Shown here in pieces: positions 25,570 through 34,269 of a DNA stretch of 64,000 bases (the first letter of the stretch is position 1; each line of letters starts with the position of its first letter). This DNA is from Pseudomonadales bacterium (GTDB lineage Bacteria; Pseudomonadota; Gammaproteobacteria; Pseudomonadales; Azotimanducaceae), in assembly GCA_023300545.1 (NCBI GenBank), contig JALZVT010000068.1, positions 30,727-94,726 on the forward strand, written 5' to 3'. A program made the position numbers and the translations under genes. The notes beneath the pieces were generated by a model. That model was not told where the DNA came from and did no database searches. It worked only from the letters and a program-made list of their open reading frames with translations.

Positions 25570-27105
25570 ATGCGCCTCTCTGTCTCTGCCAAATTAGTTC
25601 TGAGTTTTCTGCTGGTGACCATATTGGTGCTGGCGGCAACGCTGCTCCTTGCGCGCTGGAGTTTTGAGCGCGGGTTTCTCGATTACGTTAACGCCCTTGA
25701 GCAGACTCGCCTGCAAGGACTGTCTCAGGTGCTTGCTACTCGTTATCAAGCGGGTGGCAACACTTGGCAGAGCATTGGCCCCGAAACCTTTGGTGACCTC
25801 AATCGGCAATCGTTTCCGCGTGGGGAGAGGCCGCCTCATATGTCTCGCCTTCGCGACGCACGCCACGAACGTGGTCGCCCTGTTGGACCTGATGGTCGGG
25901 CAAATTATGAGCGACAAGGGCCGCTGGGAGGCCCTGGAGCCCGGGGTCCTGGAGCTCGGGGTTCAGAAGGACTGCATCGGCCTCTGCGCGCTGGTCCTCA
26001 AACTCCTGACCAGCCGCCAACGACCCTGGTCGCGCTCAATGGTGAGTTTATTACCGGCATTCCCTTCGAGCTCTCTCAGACCGACTATATTTCTGTGCCT
26101 GTGCTGTTCGAGGGCGTGCAAATTGCCGAGCTTCGCAGTGCGCCAATTCGACGTCTGATTACGCCGCAGGCAACTGAGTTTGCTGCGGAACAATTGCATC
26201 GGAGTTTGCTGATAGGTGGGCTGTCGCTGTTGATCGCGGCGATTGCATCGGTGCTGTTGGCGCGCGCGTTTCTCGCTCCCTTGCGACGAACCATTAGTTC
26301 AGTGCGACAGCTCGCTGGGGGTGATTTTACGGTCCGCATGAACACATCGCGCGATGATGAGTTTGGCGAGCTGATGGCCGATGTCGACCGGCTGGGGCTT
26401 ACGCTTGAAGAGAATCGTGAATCGCGGAGACGCTGGTTGGCTGACATCTCCCACGAGCTACGAACGCCGGTTGCGATTTTGGCGGGCGAAATTGAGGCGA
26501 TGCGTGATGGTGTGCGTCGGCTCGACCAGAAAGGGCTCGAGTCACTAGACTATGAAACAGCACGCCTTCGGTCGCTTATAGATGACCTGTACGAGCTGTC
26601 GCTGTCCGATATTGGTGGTCTACGTTACGAGTTTGAGCAACTCGATCTCGGTTCGGTGGCACAGATTGCAACTCAACCATTACAGATGCGAGCTGAAAGC
26701 CTTGGTTTTGCTCTATCCGTCGATGTTCAAGAGGGCTGCAGGGTACGTGCCGATCGATCGCGCATGCAGCAGCTGATTGCTAACTTGTTGCAAAACGCGA
26801 TGGCTTACACCGACAGCCCTGGTCAGATTCAAGTTAAGGTTTTTACAGCGGACTCAGGTATCTGCCTTGCGGTGCTTGATAGCGCGCCAGGGGTAGATTC
26901 GGCGCAGGGGAAGGGCGCCAATGAGCCGCTCAAGCTGTTATTCGAGCCGCTTTACAGATTGGATGAGTCTCGTGCGCGCAACGGTGCCGGAGCCGGGCTT
27001 GGCTTGGCTATTTGTCGTAATGTGGCTCTGGCACATGGCGCCACTATTGATGCCGCAGATTCTCCCCTCGGTGGGTTATGCATCACTGTTCGTTTCAAGT
27101 CTTGA
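25570..27105 (+). CDS. Sensor histidine kinase (BaeS-like)
   Basis: A membrane histidine kinase that probably phosphorylates the response regulator encoded 20 bases downstream. Layout: membrane helix at about 8-29, periplasmic sensor 30-210, second helix 211-233, HAMP to about 285, then HisKA with the phospho-acceptor H295 in DISHELRTPVAI. The ATPase N box is LIANLLQNAMAYTD, and the G box is GAGAGLGLAICRNV. The sensor region contains an unusual Gly/Pro/Arg-rich stretch (residues 96-148, with GPGARGPGARG), unlike typical BaeS. Envelope stress or cationic compounds are plausible inputs by family analogy only. The ATG at 25570 directly follows a 128-base gap after cobT. Confidence 0.9.
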   Translation: MRLSVSAKLVLSFLLVTILVLAATLLLARWSFERGFLDYVNALEQTRLQGLSQVLATRYQAGGNTWQSIGPETFGDLNRQSFPRGERPPHMSRLRDARHERGRPVGPDGRANYERQGPLGGPGARGPGARGSEGLHRPLRAGPQTPDQPPTTLVALNGEFITGIPFELSQTDYISVPVLFEGVQIAELRSAPIRRLITPQATEFAAEQLHRSLLIGGLSLLIAAIASVLLARAFLAPLRRTISSVRQLAGGDFTVRMNTSRDDEFGELMADVDRLGLTLEENRESRRRWLADISHELRTPVAILAGEIEAMRDGVRRLDQKGLESLDYETARLRSLIDDLYELSLSDIGGLRYEFEQLDLGSVAQIATQPLQMRAESLGFALSVDVQEGCRVRADRSRMQQLIANLLQNAMAYTDSPGQIQVKVFTADSGICLAVLDSAPGVDSAQGKGANEPLKLLFEPLYRLDESRARNGAGAGLGLAICRNVALAHGATIDAADSPLGGLCITVRFKS

Positions 27106-27125
27106 GTGGTTATCGGAGTATTCGC

Positions 27126-27980
27126 ATGAGCAGTTCTTCAACCCAATCGGCAGCCGGTAACTCAATGAGGCGGGCTGGCGCCGGCCAGCGAAAAATCGTG
27201 GTGGTGGAAGACGAACGCAAGATCGCTGAGTTGTTGCGCGACTACCTAGAGCGTGAAGACTTCCGCGTGATCATTTTGGAGCGTGGCGAGAGCGCAGTAG
27301 AAACCATACTCCGGGAGCAGCCGGCGTTTGTGGTACTTGACCTCATGTTGCCGGGTAAAGATGGTCTGAGCATTGCCCGGGAAGTTCGCCAATCGTCACG
27401 CGTGCCAATCATGATGCTGACAGCCAAAGTGGATGAGATTGATCGCCTGATTGGACTGGAAATTGGTGCAGACGACTATCTGTGCAAGCCATTCAGTCCA
27501 CGCGAAGTGGTCGCGCGGGTACATGCGATTCTTCGCCGTACTGACTATGTGGCGACTCGTTCTGAGCAGAAGGACAATCAGCTGCGCTATCGTGAAGTGA
27601 CGTTGTTTAAAGATCGCTTCATTTGCGAGGTGACTCGATTGGCCGAGGGCAGTGATGAGCGCTTGGGCGAGCACGCTTCTATGGTTGATCTCACCCCGGT
27701 GGAGTTTCGAATGTTGCTGGCCTTGCTCGAAGCGCCTGGTCGCGTCTTCTCGCGTGATGATCTAATGCGCAGGTGCTACACCGATGGGCGTATTGTCAGT
27801 GACCGGACAATCGACAGTCACGTCAAGAACGTGCGGCGCAAATTGCAGGAGGCGCGACTGCCTGAGCGCCTGCCAGGCAGTACTGACTCTGTTGTTGATG
27901 GTGCGCTTGATGCGCCTTCCAGCGGCATAGCCGACTCGCTGATTCACTCTATTTATGGCGTGGGCTATAAAATCGAGTAA
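27126..27980 (+). CDS. OmpR-family response regulator (BaeR-like)
   Basis: A two-domain transcription factor. The receiver domain starts at KIVVVEDERKIAELLRDYLERE; the phospho-acceptor is D72 in VVLDLMLPGKDG, with the conserved Lys in DDYLCKPFSPREVVARV. The winged-helix DNA-binding domain contains LTPVEFRMLLALLEAPGRVFSRDDLMRRCY and SDRTIDSHVKNVRRKL, ending with the usual IYGVGYKIE. A 25-residue insertion before the end (PERLPGSTDSVVDGALDAPSSGIAD) is unusual for OmpR regulators. ATG 27126 has CGGAG eight bases upstream; an ATG at 27078 is inside the kinase gene. It probably forms an operon with the kinase. Confidence 0.92.
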   Translation: MSSSSTQSAAGNSMRRAGAGQRKIVVVEDERKIAELLRDYLEREDFRVIILERGESAVETILREQPAFVVLDLMLPGKDGLSIAREVRQSSRVPIMMLTAKVDEIDRLIGLEIGADDYLCKPFSPREVVARVHAILRRTDYVATRSEQKDNQLRYREVTLFKDRFICEVTRLAEGSDERLGEHASMVDLTPVEFRMLLALLEAPGRVFSRDDLMRRCYTDGRIVSDRTIDSHVKNVRRKLQEARLPERLPGSTDSVVDGALDAPSSGIADSLIHSIYGVGYKIE

Positions 27981-28012
27981 TCCAGCTGCCGGCATGCGCC
28001 GCCGCGCTGGTG

Positions 28013-28297
28013 TTAGCCAACGACCTGCATGCGGGTAATCTCTGGTGGACCCGCCATCAAGCCTTTGAAGCTGGCTCCTGAGGCTTTGAAATGCTCTGAC
28101 TGGCCGTGGGCGGCTAGAGCGGCCTCGTCTTCGTACAGTTCCATCACTGAGTAGCCACCATCCGTATCTTTGCACAGTGTGTACATGTGGTTACCGGCTT
28201 CATTGGCGCGAACCTGTGCGGCCAGTGCCAACATGGCGACCTCAAATTCTGCTTCTTTACCCTGTGTGACGTTCAGTTTGGCGACAACTGCTAACAT
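28013..28297 (-). CDS. Antibiotic-biosynthesis-monooxygenase (ABM/YgiN-like) domain protein
   Basis: A 94-residue ferredoxin-like alpha+beta protein of the ABM family, usually dimeric and cofactor-free; relatives such as YgiN act on quinols. The typical segments are MLAVVAKLNVTQGKEAEFEVAMLALAAQVRANEAGNHMYTLCKD, YSVMELYEDEAALAAHGQSEHFKA and the end PPEITRMQVVG. The gene is convergent with the response regulator and divergent from the Nudix gene across 40 bases. An imperfect 12-bp direct repeat (GGAATCTAGTAT/GGAATCTGGTAT, 28311-28334) lies in that shared promoter space. Substrate unknown. Confidence 0.85.
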   Translation of the reverse strand: MLAVVAKLNVTQGKEAEFEVAMLALAAQVRANEAGNHMYTLCKDTDGGYSVMELYEDEAALAAHGQSEHFKASGASFKGLMAGPPEITRMQVVG

Positions 28298-28337
28298 TCT
28301 GCTCCCCTTTGGAATCTAGTATGGAATCTGGTATTCG

Positions 28338-28913
28338 ATGAGCGTTCAAGATAGCAATGTCGTTGGCCGAAGTAACCTTGTGGTTGCACTGGAAAGTTAC
28401 GGCCAGCAACACCCGGAAGAACAAGAGATGGTTGAACGCTTCACAGCATTTGTTCGTGCGGAGGCGGATTGCTATGAACGCGACTGCTGGAGTGGCCACG
28501 TCACCGGCGCTGCCTGGTTGATGAATGGGGCTGGGACACACGCGCTACTGACGCACCACCGAAAGCTCGACATGTGGCTACAGCTTGGCGGTCACAGCGA
28601 TGGTGATCCTGATACGACAGCGGTTGCGATGCGCGAGGCCCGGGAGGAATCGGGTCTTGAGGTACGGCTGCTCGACACGGCGATTTTTGACATCGATGCG
28701 CACCCCATTCCTGCTCGCAAACAGGATCCGCAACACTGGCATTTCGACGTCCGTTTTCTGATGCAAGTGGAGGGGCCGGAAGACTTTGTGGTGTCTTCTG
28801 AGAGTTTGGATCTGGCCTGGGTGCCGTTAGCTGATATTGCAAATTATACGACAGAGTCAACAATTTTACGAATGGCGGACAAATGGCGGATAAAAGGCCC
28901 GCGTGCACTCTAA
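28338..28913 (+). CDS. Nudix hydrolase
   Basis: A 191-residue Nudix-family pyrophosphohydrolase. The Nudix box begins with GGHSDGDPDTTAVAMREARE and continues ESGL, fitting G-x5-E-x7-RE-U-x-EE-x-G-U except that Asp replaces the first Glu; the metal-binding REAREE core is intact. The N-terminal region before the box (about 85 residues) contains HALLTHHRKLDMWLQLGG, a feature of the group often annotated as NTP pyrophosphohydrolases. Substrate (nucleoside diphosphate derivative) cannot be predicted. ATG 28338 has no convincing ribosome site. It is followed by a 353-base gap. Confidence 0.88.
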   Translation: MSVQDSNVVGRSNLVVALESYGQQHPEEQEMVERFTAFVRAEADCYERDCWSGHVTGAAWLMNGAGTHALLTHHRKLDMWLQLGGHSDGDPDTTAVAMREAREESGLEVRLLDTAIFDIDAHPIPARKQDPQHWHFDVRFLMQVEGPEDFVVSSESLDLAWVPLADIANYTTESTILRMADKWRIKGPRAL

Positions 28914-29266
28914 GTTGACGCGGGTTCCCAGCGAACAGCCGTAAAATGTTCTGGCTATGTGGTGAGAAATTTGCGTACCGGTGTCGTGTCTAAGTGTCTG
29001 GGCTTTTATTCCCCGAACGCGACGCCCGCAATTTTGTCCAACAGTTTGACTCTGACAACTTGCTGACATATAAGACATTTGAGTGGGGAGAAGTCTCTAG
29101 TTTGTTGGACAGGCTGGAGTGCCGCTCAAATGAACTGATTGGGTTCATACAAAAAAATAGAGTGAATTTTAAGTCACGAAAGCTTAGTGCAAAAGTTCGT
29201 AAGTAGGTCGGTGATGTCGAGAAGTGCACCGCTCTCAGAATCGAACAAATCAGGGGATAGAAAAAC
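28914..29266 (+). other. 353-base intergenic region upstream of the TonB receptor
   Basis: No convincing gene: a 70-codon frame at 28994-29206 has no ribosome site and no recognisable protein. The region is more A+T-rich than its neighbours and contains a near-consensus promoter at 29046-29074. The long leader (about 185 bases) between that promoter and the receptor start could host regulation, but I see no riboswitch fold that I recognise. Confidence 0.6.
29046..29074 (+). promoter_or_regulatory. Strong sigma-70 promoter for the TonB-dependent receptor
   Basis: TTGACT at 29046-29051, a 17-base spacer and TATAAG at 29069-29074 match the sigma-70 consensus at 5 of 6 positions each with ideal spacing. 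It points toward the receptor gene, leaving a 5' leader of about 185 nucleotides. Confidence 0.7.
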
Positions 29267-32110
29267 ATGAAACGCACGTTTAGTGCGCTTTCCGCGGCCG
29301 TTATAGGTTCGCTGGGAGTGCCCATGGCCGCAAGTGCGGCAGAAGGCGATGGTGTTCGCCGAATCGAAGAAGTGGTAGTAACGGCCGAACGGCAAGAAGC
29401 CTCGGTGTCAGACACTTCAATCTCAATTACAGCGCTGACCAGCGACTTCATGGAAGACTTCGGCATTCGGAACCAGTCCGATCTGCAGAACCTGATTCCG
29501 TCGACGGTTATTCGCCCTTATGATCTGTCCATTCGTGGTATTGGTCGTCCGTTCCGCGCGCTGGGTGGTGATCCCGGGGTCGCAACTTACCAAAACGGGG
29601 TGTACTCGGAAGACTTTTACATCGCCTCATCGGGTGGTTTCTGGGACATCGAGCGCGTCGAAGTACTGCGGGGCCCACAGGGCACGCTCTACGGCCGCAA
29701 CGCAGTGGGTGGTGCAGTAAACTTCATCAACAAACTGCCTACGCAAGAATTCGAAGCCGACTTCAAAACCGTATTTAGTAACTACGACGGTGTTGATGTT
29801 TACGGCATGATTTCTGGTCCGCTAATCAAGGATAAGCTGGCAGCACGTGTCACTGGCCTGAAGCGCCAGCGCGATGGCATCTTTGACGAGAATGGCGTAG
29901 ACGCCCAAGGTCAGCAAACCGGCAAAGACCTCGACTCTATTGCTGACGAGAACTACACGCTGCAACTGCAGTGGACACCAACCGATACCCTCGAGTTCAA
30001 CACACGCGCCAACGAGCGTTCAGTGAATCGTGTGGTCGGTGGTGCTGACGGTGGTGGTCTGATCGTACTGTCAGAAGTAGGCCTACCTACTCGTGACACA
30101 GAAAACCCGGCTTTTGGCTTTCGGGCAATTGATCCGGCGCAAACCAACTTCTTTGCCAGCGATTTTGTCAATCCAGCCCAAGAGACCTTTCAATTCACTA
30201 ACCCAACAACGGGGGAAGTGGTTGATGCGCAACGCTTACGTGGTGGACTGGATCCAGCACTTGGTGGCGCAACCGGTCGACCTAACCAGGGCTTCCAGAA
30301 CGAAAACCCAACCAACGAGTGTGTGTTTTTTGACCGCTCGAATATTGATGGCGACGATCTCTGCGCCACAACAAATGGCTTGAACTTTGAGCGCTTCGAT
30401 CACCAGGGCATTTCGTTTGACGCGACTTGGGATGCATCAGACCGCAGCTCGTTCAAGTACATTTTTGGTTATACCGACTACTTCTACGATCGCATCACAG
30501 ACGACGACCTGACGGCTAGCTCTCAAGCTGACCGGCAGTTCTACGTGAGTCAGGAAGTTGAGTACGCATCGCACGAGCTGCAGTGGTTTTTTACCCCGTC
30601 TGATCGTGTGAGTTTCACCACGGGTGCATTTGCCTATGACGCAAAGATTACCCAGCGTGGTGATTTCTTCTCCTCTGTTGAGGAATCACGCTATCTGAAT
30701 GCGAGCCCATTCCCTGTGTTTGGCGCACCACGCACCACACTGTTTGATGGCAAGACAGGAACGCGTCCTGGCGCGATACCTTTGCCTATTGTTCAGGAAG
30801 GTCAGAATGCCATTCAGCTGTTTCTCGGCGATAACCAGGGCGACGTTGGCACACGGATTCCTCACGGTCCGGTAACCAATGCAACTGATCTCGAGTACCA
30901 AACCCGCACCACTCGTAAAGCCTATGCGGCTTATACCCAGGGCGTTTTTGACTTGACCGACCGAATGTCACTGACCCTGGGCGTACGCTGGGCAGAAGAT
31001 GATATTGAAGGTGAAGAAAACCTCTATCGCATTAGTGAGAACATTGTTCCGCTGCCGGGCATTGCTCTGTTGAACTTCAATATCCTCAACGGTTCGATTC
31101 TGGGCACCGCGGGCGATCCTGCTGATCTTGCTACAACACCACCGCAGCCAGACCTTGATGCGAACGGCCAACTGCAATATTCGCCAACAGCAGCAGGCAC
31201 TATTCTTACTGAAGGCCTGCCGGTTAGTCTTACGGTTTTCCGTCCGGTTGAACGCAAGGACGACAAGATTACCTGGCGCGTTAACTTCGACTACTCGCCA
31301 ACTGATGATTCGTTGATTTACTTCGGCGCAACCAGCGGCTTCCGAGCGGGTGGTTTTAACCTTGGTTTCTTCAGTGCGTCACCCACCTACGAACCCGAAG
31401 AGTTGATCGCCTATGAAGTTGGCTACAAAGCGACCTGGCTTGACGGTACGTTGCAGACTAACGCCAGCGTCTACTTCTACGACTACGATAATATTCATTC
31501 CGTGGTTTACGAAGCAGGTGCAACCGGTGGCACGACAAACTCTGTAGTTGCAGCACCCGGTGGCGAAATCAAAGGTGTTGAAGGCGACTTCATGTGGTTT
31601 GTTAATGATGGCCTGACTATTGGCGGTAACTTTAGCTACACCGATGCCACATTCACCGAAGACTTCTTTGTGATTGATGATTTCAACCCGGAAACACCAA
31701 ACAGCATCTTCTCGCCAGAAGATCGGACCATTAATGCCAAAGGTCGTACTCTGCCGCGTCAGGCAGAATGGAAGTGGACCGCCTGGACTCAGTATGGCTT
31801 GCCGCTTGGTGATAACGGTCAGATTGACTTCAACACCAGCCTGTCTTGGATCGATGATGTGAGCTTCACTGTGTTTGAATCCGATCGTGACACAGCGCCT
31901 TCGTACTTCCGTTGGGATGCTCGTATTAGCTGGGCAAGCACCACTGGTAAATACTCAGCCAGTGCGTTTGTGAATAACATCACTGATGAGATTGGTATTC
32001 GTCAGGTGCTGCCTGAAACGGAAGAGACCGGCTGGCGCCGATCTGGCCAAACGACTGAGCCACGTATCTTTGGTCTTGAGCTCCAATACAAGATTGGGCC
32101 TGAGTACTAG
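29267..32110 (+). CDS. TonB-dependent outer-membrane receptor
   Basis: A 947-residue TonB-dependent transporter. The signal peptide MKRTFSALSAAVIGSLGVPMAASAA ends at about residue 25. The TonB box follows as RRIEEVVVTAERQEASVSDT, then the plug domain (DLQNLIPSTVIRPYDLSIRGIGR, YQNGVYSEDFYI, VEVLRGPQGTLYGRNAVGGAVNFI). The rest is a 22-strand barrel, with late strands such as FRAGGFNLGFFSASPTYEPEELIAYEVGYKATWLDG and a last strand ending YKIGPEY. The pattern resembles receptors of marine gammaproteobacteria for organic substrates rather than classical siderophore receptors; ligand unknown. It has its own promoter and a strong terminator, so it is monocistronic. A convergent peptide ABC operon lies downstream. 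Confidence 0.95.
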   Translation: MKRTFSALSAAVIGSLGVPMAASAAEGDGVRRIEEVVVTAERQEASVSDTSISITALTSDFMEDFGIRNQSDLQNLIPSTVIRPYDLSIRGIGRPFRALGGDPGVATYQNGVYSEDFYIASSGGFWDIERVEVLRGPQGTLYGRNAVGGAVNFINKLPTQEFEADFKTVFSNYDGVDVYGMISGPLIKDKLAARVTGLKRQRDGIFDENGVDAQGQQTGKDLDSIADENYTLQLQWTPTDTLEFNTRANERSVNRVVGGADGGGLIVLSEVGLPTRDTENPAFGFRAIDPAQTNFFASDFVNPAQETFQFTNPTTGEVVDAQRLRGGLDPALGGATGRPNQGFQNENPTNECVFFDRSNIDGDDLCATTNGLNFERFDHQGISFDATWDASDRSSFKYIFGYTDYFYDRITDDDLTASSQADRQFYVSQEVEYASHELQWFFTPSDRVSFTTGAFAYDAKITQRGDFFSSVEESRYLNASPFPVFGAPRTTLFDGKTGTRPGAIPLPIVQEGQNAIQLFLGDNQGDVGTRIPHGPVTNATDLEYQTRTTRKAYAAYTQGVFDLTDRMSLTLGVRWAEDDIEGEENLYRISENIVPLPGIALLNFNILNGSILGTAGDPADLATTPPQPDLDANGQLQYSPTAAGTILTEGLPVSLTVFRPVERKDDKITWRVNFDYSPTDDSLIYFGATSGFRAGGFNLGFFSASPTYEPEELIAYEVGYKATWLDGTLQTNASVYFYDYDNIHSVVYEAGATGGTTNSVVAAPGGEIKGVEGDFMWFVNDGLTIGGNFSYTDATFTEDFFVIDDFNPETPNSIFSPEDRTINAKGRTLPRQAEWKWTAWTQYGLPLGDNGQIDFNTSLSWIDDVSFTVFESDRDTAPSYFRWDARISWASTTGKYSASAFVNNITDEIGIRQVLPETEETGWRRSGQTTEPRIFGLELQYKIGPEY

Positions 32111-32160
32111 AGACACGCTAAGAGACGCTTAGCGGCAGGTAATTGCTGCTGAGACGAGAA

Positions 32161-32185
32161 AGGCGACCTTCGGGTCGCCTTTTTT
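32161..32185 (+). terminator. Rho-independent terminator of the TonB receptor gene
   Basis: A perfect 8-bp stem AGGCGACC/GGTCGCCT closed by a TTCG tetraloop is followed at once by five or six T residues. It lies 50 bases after the receptor stop. A second small hairpin (CGCTAAG-AGACG-CTTAGCG, about 32117-32135) precedes it. Confidence 0.93.
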
Positions 32186-32236
32186 GTGGGAGGATGTTTT
32201 GTCTGGAGGTGGGCTCGAAGCAGAAGGCACTAATAT

Positions 32237-33211
32237 TCAGTCATACAGATGACACGCCACCTGTCGCAGATCCTTCCCAGGCGCCACATTTTTCAATGTA
32301 ATCAACTCAGGCGTGGTGTCCCGACACACCTCCATCACCTTCGGGCAGCGTGAAGCAAACCGGCAACCTGGCTGAATATTGATGGGCGAAGTGATCTCGC
32401 CGCGTACCGGCGTTGGCGGCCGGTTGCGTTCACGTCGTGGATCGGGTTCTGGGTTGGAGCTCACCAGCATCTGCGTATACGGGTGCTGCGGGTCGAAGAA
32501 CACCTCGTTAGAGGCACCGACTTCGACAAGCGAGCCGAGGTACATGACCGCCATACGGTCGCTGACGTAGCGCACCATCGACAGGTCGTGAGCGATGAAC
32601 AGCAGGGTGAGCCCCATAGACTTCTTCAGTTCATCGAGCAGGTTAACCACCTGTGCCTGTACCGATACGTCCAGTGCTGATATGGGTTCGTCGCAGACGA
32701 CAAACTCGGGTTCTAGGATCAGTGCACGGGCGATACCGATGCGCTGCCGCTGGCCGCCTGAGAACTCGTGTGGGTAACGCGAGGCATGGTCGGCGTGCAG
32801 GCCTACCCGTTCGAGCCAGAACGTCACGCGGTCGCGTATGGTCTGGTTATTGAGGTTGGTGTGGAGCTTGAGCGCTTCGCCAATAATCTCCCCCACAGTC
32901 ATGCGTGGGTTGAGTGAGGAGTAAGGGTCTTGGAAGATCATCTGCATCTTTCGTGCAGAGCTCAGAAAGTCTCGCGCGCGATATTTCTGCGGCAGCATTG
33001 TGCCGTCATACAATACCTGACCCGAGGTTTTGTTGTGCAGGCCGAGTATGGTTTTGCCAAGGGTCGACTTGCCTGAGCCGCTTTCGCCGACAAGGCCGAC
33101 TATTTCTTTTTCGTGCACGGTCAGCGTGACGTTATCGACCGCGTGGACAATTTGATCGCGCTTGATCGGGAAGTGTTTGGTTAGGTTAACGGTCTCGACA
33201 AGTGCTTTCAT
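32237..33211 (-). CDS. oppF: Oligopeptide/dipeptide ABC transporter ATPase (OppF/DppF)
   Basis: The second ATPase of a peptide importer. Walker A is GLVGESGSGKSTLG; the Q-loop is MQMIFQDPYSSLNPRMTVGEI; the signature is FSGGQRQRIGIARALI; Walker B is FVVCDEPISALDVSVQAQV. The C-terminal oligopeptide-transporter extension with Cys residues (GCRFASRCPKVMEVCRDTTP) is present and would bind an Fe-S cluster as in related importers. I start it at ATG 33211, overlapping the oppD stop by 4 bases (ATGA); an upstream TTG-type frame to 33298 lies within oppD. It is last in the leftward operon oppABCDF. Confidence 0.95.
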   Translation of the reverse strand: MKALVETVNLTKHFPIKRDQIVHAVDNVTLTVHEKEIVGLVGESGSGKSTLGKTILGLHNKTSGQVLYDGTMLPQKYRARDFLSSARKMQMIFQDPYSSLNPRMTVGEIIGEALKLHTNLNNQTIRDRVTFWLERVGLHADHASRYPHEFSGGQRQRIGIARALILEPEFVVCDEPISALDVSVQAQVVNLLDELKKSMGLTLLFIAHDLSMVRYVSDRMAVMYLGSLVEVGASNEVFFDPQHPYTQMLVSSNPEPDPRRERNRPPTPVRGEITSPINIQPGCRFASRCPKVMEVCRDTTPELITLKNVAPGKDLRQVACHLYD

Positions 33212-34269
33212 GGTGCTGCGGTGTCTCCTGCCTGGGTAGTGGATGACAGGAAAAGTTCGGTGGGCGGTGACGGCGCGTCCTGATGGTGCTGCCAGCATTT
33301 CACGTTGTGTTTCGCTTCAAGGCTGAACCGTGGCGGTGGCTTGGTGGCACAAACCTCAACAGCGTGTGGACAGCGGGCGCAATAACCGCAGCCCGGTGGT
33401 GGCGCAAACAAATCGGGCGGGCTGCCTTCGATGGGCTGCAGGGACTGTGCGGTTTCATCCACGTTGCTGGGCATTGCCGCTCGCAACCCCAATGTGTACG
33501 GGTGCGCGGCGCGATAGAAAATATCGTGGGCAGTGCCTTGCTCCACCATTTCACCGGCGTACATCACGGCGACGTTATCAGCCATGCGGGCAACCACCCC
33601 CAAGTCGTGGGTGATCAGAATGATGGCCATGTTGTTGTCGCGCTGCAGGTCGTTCAACAGATCGAGAATTTGCGCTTGAATGGTAACGTCGAGCGCGGTG
33701 GTGGGTTCGTCAGCAATCAGTACGCTGGGCTCACAGGCAATGGCGGTGGCGATCATGGCGCGCTGCAGCATGCCGCCGGAGAATTCAAACGGGTATTGTT
33801 GGGCGCGCTGCTCGGCTTCGGGAATGCGTGTCAGCGACAGCAATTCGACGGCGCGAGCAGCAGCGTCGCGCTTACTGAATCCGCGATGTACCTGCAGCGT
33901 CTCGGCGATTTGATCGCCAATGGTCATGGTTGGATTCAAGGAGGTCATTGGGTCTTGAAAGATCATGCCAATTTCAGAGCCGCGCAGTTCGCGCCCGTTG
34001 ATTCGTGTGCGGCCGAGAATTTCCTGACCACGGTATTGGGCCGATCCTGAAGTGATACGGCCGGGTGGCATGGGGATTAGCCCCATCAGGCTTTGCACGG
34101 TGACAGACTTGCCACAACCCGACTCGCCAACAATTGCGAGGGTTTCACCCTCAGATACTTCAAAGTTCACTCCACGGACGGCCTGCACAATGCCGCCGTA
34201 GGTGTCGAACTCCACGCGCAGATCGCTAACTTTGAGGATGGGATCGGTAGTATCTGCTGAACTATTCAC
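33208..34269 (-). CDS. oppD: Oligopeptide/dipeptide ABC transporter ATPase (OppD/DppD)
   Basis: The first ATPase of the peptide importer. Walker A is AIVGESGCGKSVTVQSLMGL; the signature is FSGGMLQRAMIATAIA; Walker B is VLIADEPTTALDVTIQAQI. The C-terminal cysteine region (GCGYCARCPHAVEVCATKPP) matches OppD/DppD proteins. GTG 34269 is the best start: it overlaps the oppC stop (GTGAATAG) and has GAGG upstream, giving the N-terminus NSSADTTDPILKVSDL. A longer frame to 34308 would lie inside oppC. It forms a heterodimer with OppF. Confidence 0.93.
   Translation of the reverse strand: MNSSADTTDPILKVSDLRVEFDTYGGIVQAVRGVNFEVSEGETLAIVGESGCGKSVTVQSLMGLIPMPPGRITSGSAQYRGQEILGRTRINGRELRGSEIGMIFQDPMTSLNPTMTIGDQIAETLQVHRGFSKRDAAARAVELLSLTRIPEAEQRAQQYPFEFSGGMLQRAMIATAIACEPSVLIADEPTTALDVTIQAQILDLLNDLQRDNNMAIILITHDLGVVARMADNVAVMYAGEMVEQGTAHDIFYRAAHPYTLGLRAAMPSNVDETAQSLQPIEGSPPDLFAPPPGCGYCARCPHAVEVCATKPPPRFSLEAKHNVKCWQHHQDAPSPPTELFLSSTTQAGDTAAP

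Noticed and set aside
28994..29206. 70-codon open frame upstream of the TonB receptor
   Set aside because: No ribosome site, no recognisable protein features, and it spans the predicted promoter; more likely non-coding leader.
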